This document shows positions 1 to 6,289 of a stretch of DNA of 7,179 bases, piece by piece. A program made the translations under genes and the position numbers. Numbering within the stretch: position 1 is the stretch's first letter; each line of letters starts with the position of its first letter. The stretch covers positions 1 through 7,179 of the forward strand of contig DAIEML010000121.1 in the NCBI GenBank assembly GCA_027349615.1, given 5' to 3'. The notes beneath the pieces were generated by a model. The model saw nothing but the letters and a program-made list of their open reading frames with translations. It ran no database searches and was not told the DNA's origin. This DNA is from Ignavibacteriales bacterium. Its GTDB lineage: Bacteria; Bacteroidota; Ignavibacteria; Ignavibacteriales; Ignavibacteriaceae.

Positions 1-179
1 TTCGTTAATTCGTTTTGCCAATCACGAATCATTCCATCTAATTTTTGACGTGCATCTTGGGCATCGGGAAGTTTACTTAGAATTGTTTTTGAATCCACAT
101 AACCAATTTTAAGTTGACTAAAAGCATGATTGGTAAACACGAATAAAATTAATACGAGTGGAAATATGATTTTTTTCAT
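1..179 (-). CDS. OmpH/Skp-family periplasmic chaperone, N-terminal part (cut by window edge)
   Basis: Partial gene; the first 59 codons are visible and the rest lies left of the window. The product begins MKKIIFPLVLILFVFTNHAF, a lysine start followed by a hydrophobic segment typical of a Sec signal peptide, with likely cleavage near residue 21 (AFS-Q). The mature start LKIGYVDSKTILSKLPDAQ is the hallmark opening of OmpH/Skp proteins (IGYVDS...L..LP.A). Family members are trimeric periplasmic chaperones that hold unfolded outer-membrane proteins for the BamA machine; the coiled-coil arms would lie in the missing part. An ATG start is supported by AAGGAG at 183-191, a good ribosome binding site. 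It is paralogous to the next gene upstream (335-862) and probably belongs to the same uppS-bamA-ompH operon, though a 155-nt gap precedes it. Family call is firm; exact role is inferred. Confidence 0.88.
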   Translation of the reverse strand, partial: MKKIIFPLVLILFVFTNHAFSQLKIGYVDSKTILSKLPDAQDARQKLDGMIRDWQNELT

Positions 180-334
180 CTTAACTCCTTTATGGATTTA
201 ATCCTAACAATGAAAAATTTTTTAGTTTGTACCAATTGTTATTTTTCCCTCGCATTTTATTTTTTAGGAAGAACATATCTTAAAATATAAATTCCAAAAA
301 TTAAAATTTGGATGCAAAATATATTCTAATAGAA
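180..334. other. 155-nt spacer between the two ompH paralogues
   Basis: No gene is seen here. The spacer is very AT-rich. It contains a weak inverted repeat, CCAAA/TTTGG with an 8-nt loop, at 295-312, and the ribosome binding site for the left-hand ompH at 183-191. The weak hairpin has no convincing U-tract, so I do not call it a terminator; the size of the gap leaves room for an internal promoter or processing site. Confidence 0.5.
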
Positions 335-862
335 TTATTTTTCACCAGTTTTTAATCTATCAAGAACTTTATAAGTTAGATCAAATTGCGGATCTTCATA
401 AAGAAGCACAACATCTCCGGCTTTATCAAAAACGAATTTCATATCTTCCTTTTTTGCAACGTCCTTTATTGCTTGATAAATTTTAGTTTTTACAGGGCCA
501 AATATTTCATCTTGCTTTTTATAAATTTCTCCAGTTCCTTGAGCAAATTTTTCTTTATTATAATTTACAATATTATTTTCTTCATCAACTAACTTTTGCT
601 GAACTTTTAATTTTTCTTTATCAGTCATTGTGTTAGCTTTTTTTTGATAATCAGCTAAATCCTGCTGATAAATTGCTCTCATCGTATCAAGATGTGCGGA
701 CCACTGATTGGAAAGTGCATCAAGATCACCTTGAGCTTTGATTGCTTCCGGAAGCTGTGCCAATATTACTTGCGAATCTACATAACCGATCTTTTGAGTT
801 TGTGCGAAAATTATATTTGTAGATAAAAAAATTAATGCCGAAATTATGAAATATTTTTTCAC
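335..862 (-). CDS. OmpH/Skp-family periplasmic chaperone
   Basis: Complete 175-residue protein, close to the usual length of Skp/OmpH proteins. Residues 1-20 form a signal peptide (basic MKK, hydrophobic core, cleavage near IIFA-Q). The mature start QKIGYVDSQVILAQLPEA is the family signature. Residues about 40-115 are rich in Lys, Gln, Asp and Glu with heptad-like spacing and would form the coiled-coil tentacles; the rest returns to the small beta body (KFVFDKAGDVVLLY). Role known for the family: binding unfolded outer-membrane proteins in the periplasm and delivering them to BamA. The start is GTG at 860-862, with AAAGG about 8 nt upstream; no ATG lies near the signal peptide start. It begins 35 nt after bamA and is followed by a second paralogue, so the organism encodes a tandem pair. 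Whether both act as Skp is inference. Confidence 0.93.
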   Translation of the reverse strand: MKKYFIISALIFLSTNIIFAQTQKIGYVDSQVILAQLPEAIKAQGDLDALSNQWSAHLDTMRAIYQQDLADYQKKANTMTDKEKLKVQQKLVDEENNIVNYNKEKFAQGTGEIYKKQDEIFGPVKTKIYQAIKDVAKKEDMKFVFDKAGDVVLLYEDPQFDLTYKVLDRLKTGEK

Positions 863-897
863 TCGTTATACCTTTAATTGTTAAAATATTTAAGTAT

Positions 898-3387
898 TTA
901 AAATCCTTTACCAAACTGAAAGTGAAATAACCAAGCCGGGCTATTTCCGTTAACTAATTTTCGATCAAAACCATAACCAAGATCAAAGCCGATTAAACCA
1001 ATTGGATTTATCATAATTCTTGCACCAACGCCGACTGATCTTCTTAAATCAAAAGGATCTGTATGTTGAATATCTGAGAATACATTTCCAGCTTCAGCAA
1101 AAGTTAATAAATATAGAGGGACTGGATCCAAGGCAACGGCGAATCTTAATTCGGTTGTATACTTCGTATAAATATCTCCGCCAGATTGTGGGCCAATCGA
1201 TCTGTCATCATAACCTCGTAATGGAATTGTTGCAATTACTAATCCATTTCCTCCCATAAAGTATCTTTCGAACGGATTGATTTTTAATTTGGTCGCTTGA
1301 TCTAATTCGTGAATATATCCGAATTCTACATCAGTATATAGAGAAATTCTATTTGTATTAAATAATCTTTTATACCATTCAGATTGAAAATTTAATTTAT
1401 AATAATTTAAATCTCCCGGAAGAAATGGGCCGCCTGATAATTCAGCATCTAATTGTACATTTGAGCCTGTCGATGGGAATATTGGATTATCTATATCTTT
1501 TCTGCTAATTGTTGCGCCAAGAGTGTATTGATGGGAAATACCTTGAACATAAAAACCTTGCCCATTTATAACATCATTGTATTGATATCTAAATGAACCT
1601 TGAACATAAAAATAATCATCCGGCCATTTTAATCTTCTTCCAACTTTTACTGATGCACCCGTCTGGCTCATATCGTAATAATACTGCTGCCTTGTGTCAA
1701 ACACATCAAATCCAACTAAAGTAGGAGTATCAAACAACCAAGGCTCTGTAAATCCTAAAGTAAAAGTTCTGTAAATATTACTAACACCGAACTGCCAATT
1801 AAAGCTTAGAATTTGGCCACCTCCAAGCGTAAATGGATGATCGATTGCAAAGTTAGTTAATGTTACTCCAACTGAACCACTGAAACCAAAACTTCCGCTA
1901 TAACCGACAGAAGCATTTAAATAATCGCTTGATTTTTCTTCAACATTAAAAGTTACATTTACAGTGCTGTCATTTTTAAGCGAAGTATTTATTCCATCAG
2001 CTCCGTATAATTTTTCTGTATTAAAATATTTTAGATTCGCAAGCTGCTGAATACTTCTTAACAGTAGTCCTCGGTTAAAATAATCTCCCGGAATTGTAAA
2101 TAATTCTCTGCGAATAACTTTATCCTTAGTTTTGTCATTACCGGTAATTCCAACTTGTCCAACTTTAAATTGATTTTTTTCATCAAGACGAATATCAATA
2201 TCCATCGAATCATCATCAACTCTAGTTTCAGTTGGTTTAGCGTTAAACATTAAATAGCCGTTGTCAAGATAGAGTGAAGCAACATCAGTTTGGGTTTTAT
2301 TCCCATGAAGATTTTGATCAAATTTTTCATAATCATAAATATCACCTTTTTTAAAATCTAATCTTTCATTTAAAATTTTTACCGGGAAAACTGTATTCCC
2401 TTCCCAAGTAATATTTCTGACATGATATTGCGGTCCTTCGTAAACATTTATCAAGATGGTTAAATCTTTCTTATTATCAGAATAAATTAATGAATCCGAA
2501 ATAATTTGAGCATCGCGATAACCATTTTTATGATAAAAATTGATAATTAGTTTTTTATCATCTTCAAACTTTTTAGGATCAAATTCGGCGCTACTCCAGA
2601 ATTTCCACCAAACAGCTTCTTCAATATTATCCATTTCTCCTTTGAGTTTACTATCAGAAAAAGCTTTGTTGCCGGAAAATTCAATTTTACGCACAACAAC
2701 TTTTTGATTTTCTTTAATACGAATCATCAATAAAATTCTATCTTTAATTTTATCAATAAGATTCATATAAGAATTATCATTTTTGTCATATTTAACCGTA
2801 TATTCATCTGAAAAATCTTTTTCATTTCTCCACACAACATCAATATTATCTTTTGTAGTATCTGCAGTGTAATAAACGAAATGAATCATTTCAATAGATG
2901 AATTTAAGTAGCCGTCTTTTTCATATAATTTTTGAATATCATTTTTAATTCTTGATTCGTCCTGAGGTTTAAGAATTTGCCCGCGCTGTAAATCTACTTT
3001 AGCTTGAATATCACTTGTACTAACAGCATCATTACCTTGGATAACAACTCGCTCAAACCTTGGATATTCTTGAACTTTTATTAAAAGAAAAGCTCCGTCG
3101 CCAACTTGTTTATCAATCAGAATTTTAACATCAGAAAATAAATTAAGAGACCACAATTGTTTAATTGCATTCATAATATTTTGATCGGCAGGCAATTGGA
3201 TTTCGTTTCCAATTTTCAATCCGCTATTTGCAATTATAGTTTCTGCATCAGCTGTTTTATTACCTTCAACAGAAATGCCTAATATTTTAAGACTTTTCGG
3301 TGCAGTCTGTGCAAATGAAATTGAAGTTAATAATAAAATAAGTAGTAAATAATATTTAAACAATTTCTTTAGGGAGGTTTGAAACAT
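898..3387 (-). CDS. bamA: Outer membrane protein assembly factor BamA (Omp85 family)
   Basis: 829 residues, normal for BamA. Residues 1-26 are a signal peptide (KKLFKYYLLLILLLTSISFA-Q). About residues 30-480 hold five POTRA repeats, recognisable from recurring strands such as ERVVIQGNDAVS, VRKIEFSGNKAFS, VRNITWEGNTVFP and VGQVGITGNDKTK, each followed by a helix ending in ..YLN, GYRDA, GYLMF or KYFN. Residues about 490-829 form the 16-strand barrel, including the conserved loop-6 motif RGYDDRSIGP at 724-733 (equivalent of VRGF/Y) and a terminal Phe (FHFQFGKGF), the usual outer-membrane beta-signal. BamA inserts and folds beta-barrel proteins in the outer membrane. The gene starts inside the 3' end of uppS (32-nt overlap) and is followed by two Skp-type chaperones, a conserved functional pairing. 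Its ribosome binding site is weak (AAAGG about 10-13 nt upstream), consistent with translation coupled to uppS. Other Bam lipoproteins are not encoded here. Confidence 0.97.
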   Translation of the reverse strand: MFQTSLKKLFKYYLLLILLLTSISFAQTAPKSLKILGISVEGNKTADAETIIANSGLKIGNEIQLPADQNIMNAIKQLWSLNLFSDVKILIDKQVGDGAFLLIKVQEYPRFERVVIQGNDAVSTSDIQAKVDLQRGQILKPQDESRIKNDIQKLYEKDGYLNSSIEMIHFVYYTADTTKDNIDVVWRNEKDFSDEYTVKYDKNDNSYMNLIDKIKDRILLMIRIKENQKVVVRKIEFSGNKAFSDSKLKGEMDNIEEAVWWKFWSSAEFDPKKFEDDKKLIINFYHKNGYRDAQIISDSLIYSDNKKDLTILINVYEGPQYHVRNITWEGNTVFPVKILNERLDFKKGDIYDYEKFDQNLHGNKTQTDVASLYLDNGYLMFNAKPTETRVDDDSMDIDIRLDEKNQFKVGQVGITGNDKTKDKVIRRELFTIPGDYFNRGLLLRSIQQLANLKYFNTEKLYGADGINTSLKNDSTVNVTFNVEEKSSDYLNASVGYSGSFGFSGSVGVTLTNFAIDHPFTLGGGQILSFNWQFGVSNIYRTFTLGFTEPWLFDTPTLVGFDVFDTRQQYYYDMSQTGASVKVGRRLKWPDDYFYVQGSFRYQYNDVINGQGFYVQGISHQYTLGATISRKDIDNPIFPSTGSNVQLDAELSGGPFLPGDLNYYKLNFQSEWYKRLFNTNRISLYTDVEFGYIHELDQATKLKINPFERYFMGGNGLVIATIPLRGYDDRSIGPQSGGDIYTKYTTELRFAVALDPVPLYLLTFAEAGNVFSDIQHTDPFDLRRSVGVGARIMINPIGLIGFDLGYGFDRKLVNGNSPAWLFHFQFGKGF

Positions 3388-4177
3388 TCTTTAAGCCTTT
3401 GTCATTCTTTATTAGTTGTTCGCTAACTCTGCCGAACCTGCGTTCCCTTTTTTGGAAATTTTTTATAGCTTCATATAAATGTTTACGCTTAAAATCAGGC
3501 CAATAAACATCAGATATGAAAAATTCAGTATAAGCAATTTGCCAAAGTAAAAAGTTACTAACTCTAAATTCACCGCTTGTTCTTATTAAAAGATCAGGGT
3601 CAGGGAAATTAAAAGTCGTTAAATGTTCAGCAATACTTTTTTCATTTATTTCTTCTGGTCTTATTTTACCTTCGTAAGATTCTTTTACGATTTTTTTTAC
3701 GGCTTCTAAAATTTCCCATCTGCCGCTGTAACTAAGCGCCAAGTTTAAAATCATTTTTTTATTGTTTTTTGTCCGGTCAATTGCATCATAAAGTTCTTTT
3801 TGAACTTCATCTGGTAAAGATTTTACATCTCCTATCGTAGTTAGACGTATATCATTTTGCATAAGTTCATCACATTTGTTCCTTATACTTCTGAGCAATA
3901 ACCGCATAAGAGTAGAAACTTCATCTTTCGGCCTGTTCCAATTTTCAGTTGAAAATGTAAAAAGTGTAAGATATTTAACACCAATTTCTGCGCATGCTTC
4001 AGTAATTTCTCTAACAGTATCAACACCTCGTTTATGTCCTGCTACTCTTGGAAGACCTCTTTTTCTTGCCCATCTTCCATTTCCATCCATAATTATTGCA
4101 ATGTGATTCGGAATTTCACCTGAACTTTTTAATTCTTCCTGTAATTTTTCATCGGAAATCGATTGCGATTTGCCCAA
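3356..4177 (-). CDS. uppS: Isoprenyl transferase / undecaprenyl diphosphate synthase
   Basis: 273 residues, a little longer than typical (about 250) because of short N- and C-terminal extensions. It is a cis-prenyltransferase that adds isopentenyl units to farnesyl diphosphate to make the C55 lipid carrier for peptidoglycan and surface polysaccharides, acting in the cytoplasm at the membrane. Signatures: IAIIMDGNGRWA near residues 27-38 (the Asp in MDGNGRW is the catalytic/Mg-binding residue), RVAGHKRGVDTVREIT, TLFTFSTENWNRP, and LLIRTSGEFRVSNFLLWQIAYTEFF...WPDF, which holds the diphosphate-binding Arg and Ser. The start is non-ATG. I chose TTG at 4175-4177 because GAGGA lies 5 nt upstream; an in-frame TTG at 4187-4189 would add four residues but would overlap that Shine-Dalgarno sequence. 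No Met occurs before the catalytic motif. It is first in the envelope operon and overlaps bamA by 32 nt. Confidence 0.96.
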   Translation of the reverse strand: MGKSQSISDEKLQEELKSSGEIPNHIAIIMDGNGRWARKRGLPRVAGHKRGVDTVREITEACAEIGVKYLTLFTFSTENWNRPKDEVSTLMRLLLRSIRNKCDELMQNDIRLTTIGDVKSLPDEVQKELYDAIDRTKNNKKMILNLALSYSGRWEILEAVKKIVKESYEGKIRPEEINEKSIAEHLTTFNFPDPDLLIRTSGEFRVSNFLLWQIAYTEFFISDVYWPDFKRKHLYEAIKNFQKRERRFGRVSEQLIKNDKGLKNVSNLPKEIV

Positions 4178-4181
4178 ATTA

Positions 4182-4187
4182 TTCCTC
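4182..4187 (-). promoter_or_regulatory. Ribosome binding site deciding the TTG start of uppS
   Basis: On the minus strand the sequence reads GAGGAATAATTTG: a GAGGA Shine-Dalgarno core, 5 nt of spacing, then TTG. This favours the TTG at 4177 over the TTG at 4189, which is part of the ribosome binding region itself. Confidence 0.6.
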
Positions 4188-4206
4188 AAATATGATAAAG
4201 CGTGTA

Positions 4207-4235
4207 AAATTAAACTTATGACTAATTAATGTCAA
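4207..4235 (-). promoter_or_regulatory. Sigma-70-type promoter of the uppS-bamA-ompH operon
   Basis: On the minus strand a perfect -35 hexamer TTGACA (4230-4235) is followed by exactly 17 nt and a -10 hexamer TAATTT (4207-4212). Transcription would begin near 4200, giving a leader of roughly 20 nt before the TTG start at 4177. Position and spacing fit well; activity is inferred. Confidence 0.65.
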
Positions 4236-4387
4236 GATAAGTAATTACTGCATTATCAGTCTTTAAATATTGTTATTCAAAATCAAACTTTAAAAATTAT
4301 TAAGATGAGTTTTTGTAAAAAAGGTAAAAAGAATTGCTAAATTTCTATTTTAAACAAATTATAAGGATTTAATCTTGCTTTAAATTT

Positions 4388-4819
4388 TTAAGAAAAGATT
4401 GTGCTGGTTTTATTATGAAATTTTCTGTTTGAAATAATTGGTTTATCGTTAATCGGAAATAATCTTATATTTTTTCTTACCTCTGACTCTAGTCTTTCAA
4501 TTACTGATTTGACAAAACCATAATTTTCTGTTTGAGTTCCAATGAATAGTAAAACTTTTTTATTTGTAAATTTTGTTTGACGGGTTGCTAAAAATTTTAA
4601 CCGCTCTAATATGTTGTTTTGATTTATGTCTTCTAATGTTAATGTAATTCCGATTGCATAATTTCTCTTTTGCCTTCCGATAATATCAACATCAAATCCA
4701 CCAACTTTATTTGGCTCTGGTAAATAAGTCCCATATTTTCTACTTACGGTTAAGTATCCTTGTTTCCAAAATTGTTCAACTAATAAATCTATTGTTCTAC
4801 GTTTCATTAATTCTAACAT
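4388..4819 (-). CDS. Hypothetical protein with a PD-(D/E)XK nuclease-like fold, probably lacking the catalytic (E/Q)xK
   Basis: 143 residues, soluble, no signal peptide. I do not recognise a named family. The layout resembles small archaeal-resolvase/restriction-type nucleases: an N-terminal helix (TIDLLVEQFWKQGYLTV, residues 9-25, with E15), a strand carrying GGFDVDIIG (40-48; D43, D45), a second strand NYAIGITLTLED (53-64), a basic helix (ILERLKFLATRQTKF, 70-84), a hydrophobic strand KKVLLFIGT (88-95) and a final helix. In active enzymes the second strand carries ExK or QxK; here it reads G-I-T, so the protein may be inactive or DNA-binding only. The start is the ATG at 4817-4819, preceded by a strong GGAGG 5 nt upstream; an in-frame TTG at 4831 would sit on that ribosome binding site. 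It lies 16 nt downstream of the WYL-like gene and is the last gene after lexA, so it is likely SOS-controlled. The fold assignment is inference. Confidence 0.72.
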   Translation of the reverse strand: MLELMKRRTIDLLVEQFWKQGYLTVSRKYGTYLPEPNKVGGFDVDIIGRQKRNYAIGITLTLEDINQNNILERLKFLATRQTKFTNKKVLLFIGTQTENYGFVKSVIERLESEVRKNIRLFPINDKPIISNRKFHNKTSTIFS

Positions 4820-4824
4820 TTTAA

Positions 4825-4829
4825 CCTCC
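4825..4829 (-). promoter_or_regulatory. Strong ribosome binding site deciding the start of the nuclease-like gene
   Basis: The minus strand reads GGAGG, five bases TTAAA, then ATG at 4819. This perfect Shine-Dalgarno sequence rules in the ATG and makes the longer TTG reading at 4831 unlikely. Confidence 0.75.
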
Positions 4830-4835
4830 AAATTC

Positions 4836-5084
4836 TTAAACTGCTTTTGCTAGTATAGGAATGATTGGTGAAAATTTTATATCCCTTAAAACTTTAATAT
4901 TTGATATCCTTTGATACTCAAATTTTCTTATTTCACTTGAATTGAACAGCTTTCCATAAATTACTTTTCTTCCATCTTTTTCTCTTGAGATATAATAAGG
5001 ATCGAGTGTTATTTGATTTAATCCGTATAAAAAAGTTATTTTATTTCTATTATATATGGCTGATGAAAAAATTTCTGATTTCAT
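4836..5084 (-). CDS. Small stand-alone WYL-like domain protein
   Basis: 82 residues, no signal peptide or membrane segment. The pattern resembles the beta-barrel core of WYL domains: AIYNRNKITFLYGLNQITLDPYYI (9-32; usual form is I..AI..r..i.i.Y......r.v.Py.l), then DGRKVIYGKL (37-46, where the W-Y-L triad would sit; here V-I-Y), and EIRKFEYQRISNIKVL (51-66, matching the R-x-F-x-x-x-R-I-x-x-v-x-v-L end of the domain). WYL domains usually sit behind a helix-turn-helix in regulators of DNA-damage, CRISPR and phage-defence genes and bind nucleic acid or other ligands. This copy has no DNA-binding part and would work alone or with a partner. It starts at an ATG with GGAG 7 nt upstream, 13 nt after lexA, and 16 nt before the nuclease-like gene, suggesting one transcript. 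The family call is tentative; the gene itself is well supported by position and ribosome binding site. Confidence 0.72.
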   Translation of the reverse strand: MKSEIFSSAIYNRNKITFLYGLNQITLDPYYISREKDGRKVIYGKLFNSSEIRKFEYQRISNIKVLRDIKFSPIIPILAKAV

Positions 5085-5097
5085 AATTTCTCCGTAA

Positions 5098-5751
5098 TTA
5101 ATTTAACCATCTTACAATACCAATTACTTTTCCAATTAATTTAAAATGTTCAATATCTTTAATTTCAATCGGCTGGTAATTAGAGTTTTGCGGCAATAAT
5201 CTGATTAATTTATTTTTTAATTCGTAAGTTTTTACAGTTGCTTCATCATCTAGCAAAGCAACAACAATGTCTCCATTTATAATATCTCTTTTTGTCGATA
5301 CAATAACTAAATCACCTTCAAAAATTCCGGCGTTTATCATACTATCACCTTTTACTTTTAGAGCAAAACAATCTTCAGATTTTTTCATGAAAGAAGAATC
5401 AACAACTACACTTCCCTCGATATTTTCTTCTGCTAAAATGGGAACACCAGCGGCAACTCTTCCTAAAACAGGAATTTTATGAAAACCATAATTATCTTCA
5501 ATTTTAAAAAGTTTTGCTTCTTGAGACTCTTCAACTTCTTTCTGAAACGATATTCCTCTGCTTGCGTTACTCTCAATATTTAAATATCCTTTTTTTACCA
5601 AAGCATCAAGATGACGTTTAACTCCGAAAGTAGATGAGATTTCAAATTTCTTCCCAATTTCTCTTAAAGTTGGTGGGTAGCCATTCTCTTCACGGAATTG
5701 TTTAATAAATAGTAAAATCTCTTCTTGTCTATCTGTAAGCTTATTTTTCAT
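5098..5751 (-). CDS. lexA: LexA, SOS-response repressor and self-cleaving protease
   Basis: 217 residues, normal for LexA. An N-terminal winged helix-turn-helix (about 1-66: LTDRQEEILLFIKQFREENG, then TLREIGKKFEISSTFGVKRHLDALVKKGYL) binds operators; the C-terminal S24-type domain performs RecA-stimulated self-cleavage. The cleavage site is A101-G102 in GRVAAGVP, the nucleophile is S137 in KGDSMI, and the general base is K174 in EATVKTY, all intact. When cleaved after DNA damage it derepresses SOS genes. Start: the ATG at 5751 (MKNKLTDRQ) matches the usual LexA beginning; an in-frame ATG at 5763 would add four residues (MSTI) and lies only about 6 nt from the predicted transcription start. Neither has a clear Shine-Dalgarno sequence. 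It is first of a three-gene cluster with the WYL-like and nuclease-like genes. The promoter and repeated words upstream suggest autoregulation. Confidence 0.96.
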   Translation of the reverse strand: MKNKLTDRQEEILLFIKQFREENGYPPTLREIGKKFEISSTFGVKRHLDALVKKGYLNIESNASRGISFQKEVEESQEAKLFKIEDNYGFHKIPVLGRVAAGVPILAEENIEGSVVVDSSFMKKSEDCFALKVKGDSMINAGIFEGDLVIVSTKRDIINGDIVVALLDDEATVKTYELKNKLIRLLPQNSNYQPIEIKDIEHFKLIGKVIGIVRWLN

Positions 5752-5785
5752 AATAGTGCTCATTTGTTTACTGCTAAAATAGTGC
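5752..5785. promoter_or_regulatory. Candidate LexA operator: repeated AATAGTGC
   Basis: The 8-mer AATAGTGC occurs at 5752-5759 and again at 5778-5785, 26 bp apart, and the second copy overlaps the -10 box of the lexA promoter. An 11-bp extension of the second copy (TAAAATAGTGC, 5775-5785) recurs in inverted orientation at 5987-5997. Repeats over a promoter of a self-regulated repressor are good operator candidates, but this is not one of the LexA boxes I know (no CTG-N10-CAG, GAAC-N4-GTTC or GTTC-N7-GTTC), so the assignment is inference. Confidence 0.35.
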
Positions 5786-5804
5786 GCGGATGTTCACTTG
5801 TCAA
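5776..5804 (-). promoter_or_regulatory. Sigma-70-type promoter of lexA
   Basis: On the minus strand a perfect TTGACA (-35, 5799-5804) is followed by 17 nt and TATTTT (-10, 5776-5781). Transcription would begin near 5769, giving a short leader of about 18 nt to the ATG at 5751. It uses the same architecture as the uppS promoter in this window. Confidence 0.65.
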
Positions 5805-6125
5805 GTTATTTTTTTAAGGAATTAAAGAAGATGTGATTTTTAACCGCAGAAAAGTATAAAGAGGATGTGTAATTGAGAAAAGGGACATGCAAGAAAAAAG
5901 TCCACAACTTTACTTATTAAAAAGGTTTACAGAAAAGAAGAGGAAAAACGCAGTTTGAGAATTTTTACATTAATTGCTATAAAATGGCACTATTTTACCA
6001 ACAAGATTGAGAATTGAAACCTAGCCGTTAAATACTCTTTTAATAGCCATTAAAACGCCTATAATGCGCTTAAAACTGCATTTTTATTAATAATTAAAGT
6101 ATTATGAATTGTTAAATAAGGATGG
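5805..6125. other. Long non-coding stretch upstream of lexA
   Basis: No convincing gene in either strand. Items seen: purine-rich sequence around 5835-5960 containing AACCGCAG and AACGCAG words, which recall decayed copies of the widespread intergenic CGCAGAG-type repeats but are too degenerate to call; an 11-bp word GCACTATTTTA at 5987-5997 shared with the lexA promoter, itself half of an imperfect palindrome TAAAAT-6-ATTTTA at 5980-5997; and very AT-rich sequence to 6120. It separates the lexA cluster from the accessory region on the right and could hold an integration scar. Confidence 0.4.
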
Positions 6126-6275
6126 TTTTTGTCCCAATTACCCCGTGATTATTATCAATTTGTCCCAGGGTTTGCTGGGACAACAGAAATTTTGTCCCAA
6201 CGCTATAACTCTTTAATAAATATATATTTGTAAAAAATAATTCAAAGTGTAATTTTTGTAACCCTGGGACAAAAA
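6126..6275. repeat. Five-copy TTGTCCCA array in mixed orientation with outer 11-bp inverted repeat
   Basis: The word TTGTCCCA occurs on the plus strand at 6129-6136, 6160-6167 and 6192-6199, and on the minus strand at 6176-6183 and 6265-6272. The outermost pair extends to a perfect 11-bp inverted repeat (TTTTTGTCCCA at 6126-6136, TGGGACAAAAA at 6265-6275). The second and fifth copies share 14 bp (TTTGTCCCAGGGTT). Five near-identical GC-containing words within 150 bp of AT-rich DNA are far beyond chance. Such clustering is typical of multiple protein-binding sites: transposase sites in a transposon or transposable-phage end, replication iterons, or a repressor operator. The sequence alone does not decide between them. 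The words begin TGT..., as do ends of several DDE-transposase elements; that link is inference. Confidence 0.8.
6160..6183. repeat. Perfect 9-bp hairpin inside the TTGTCCCA array
   Basis: TTGTCCCAG (6160-6168), a 6-nt loop, and CTGGGACAA (6175-6183) pair perfectly. There is no U-tract on either side, so it is not a standard intrinsic terminator; it is better read as two opposed copies of the array word. It could still stop or protect the 3' end of the small-gene transcript arriving from the right. Confidence 0.7.
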
Positions 6276-6289
6276 TGTGTAATAAAATA

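Noticed and set aside
4190..4387. Intrinsic terminator between the nuclease-like gene and the uppS promoter
   Set aside because: Only weak AT-only palindromes are present, with no GC-containing stem followed by a T-run; nothing firm can be called.
5887..5958. Plus-strand reading frame of 23 codons (MQEKSPQLYLLKRFTEKKRK...) with AAGGG just upstream
   Set aside because: Very short, in low-complexity purine-rich DNA, opposite to all other genes, and with no promoter; chance is likely.
6126..6275. CRISPR array
   Set aside because: The repeats are only 8-14 bp, in mixed orientation and with irregular spacing.
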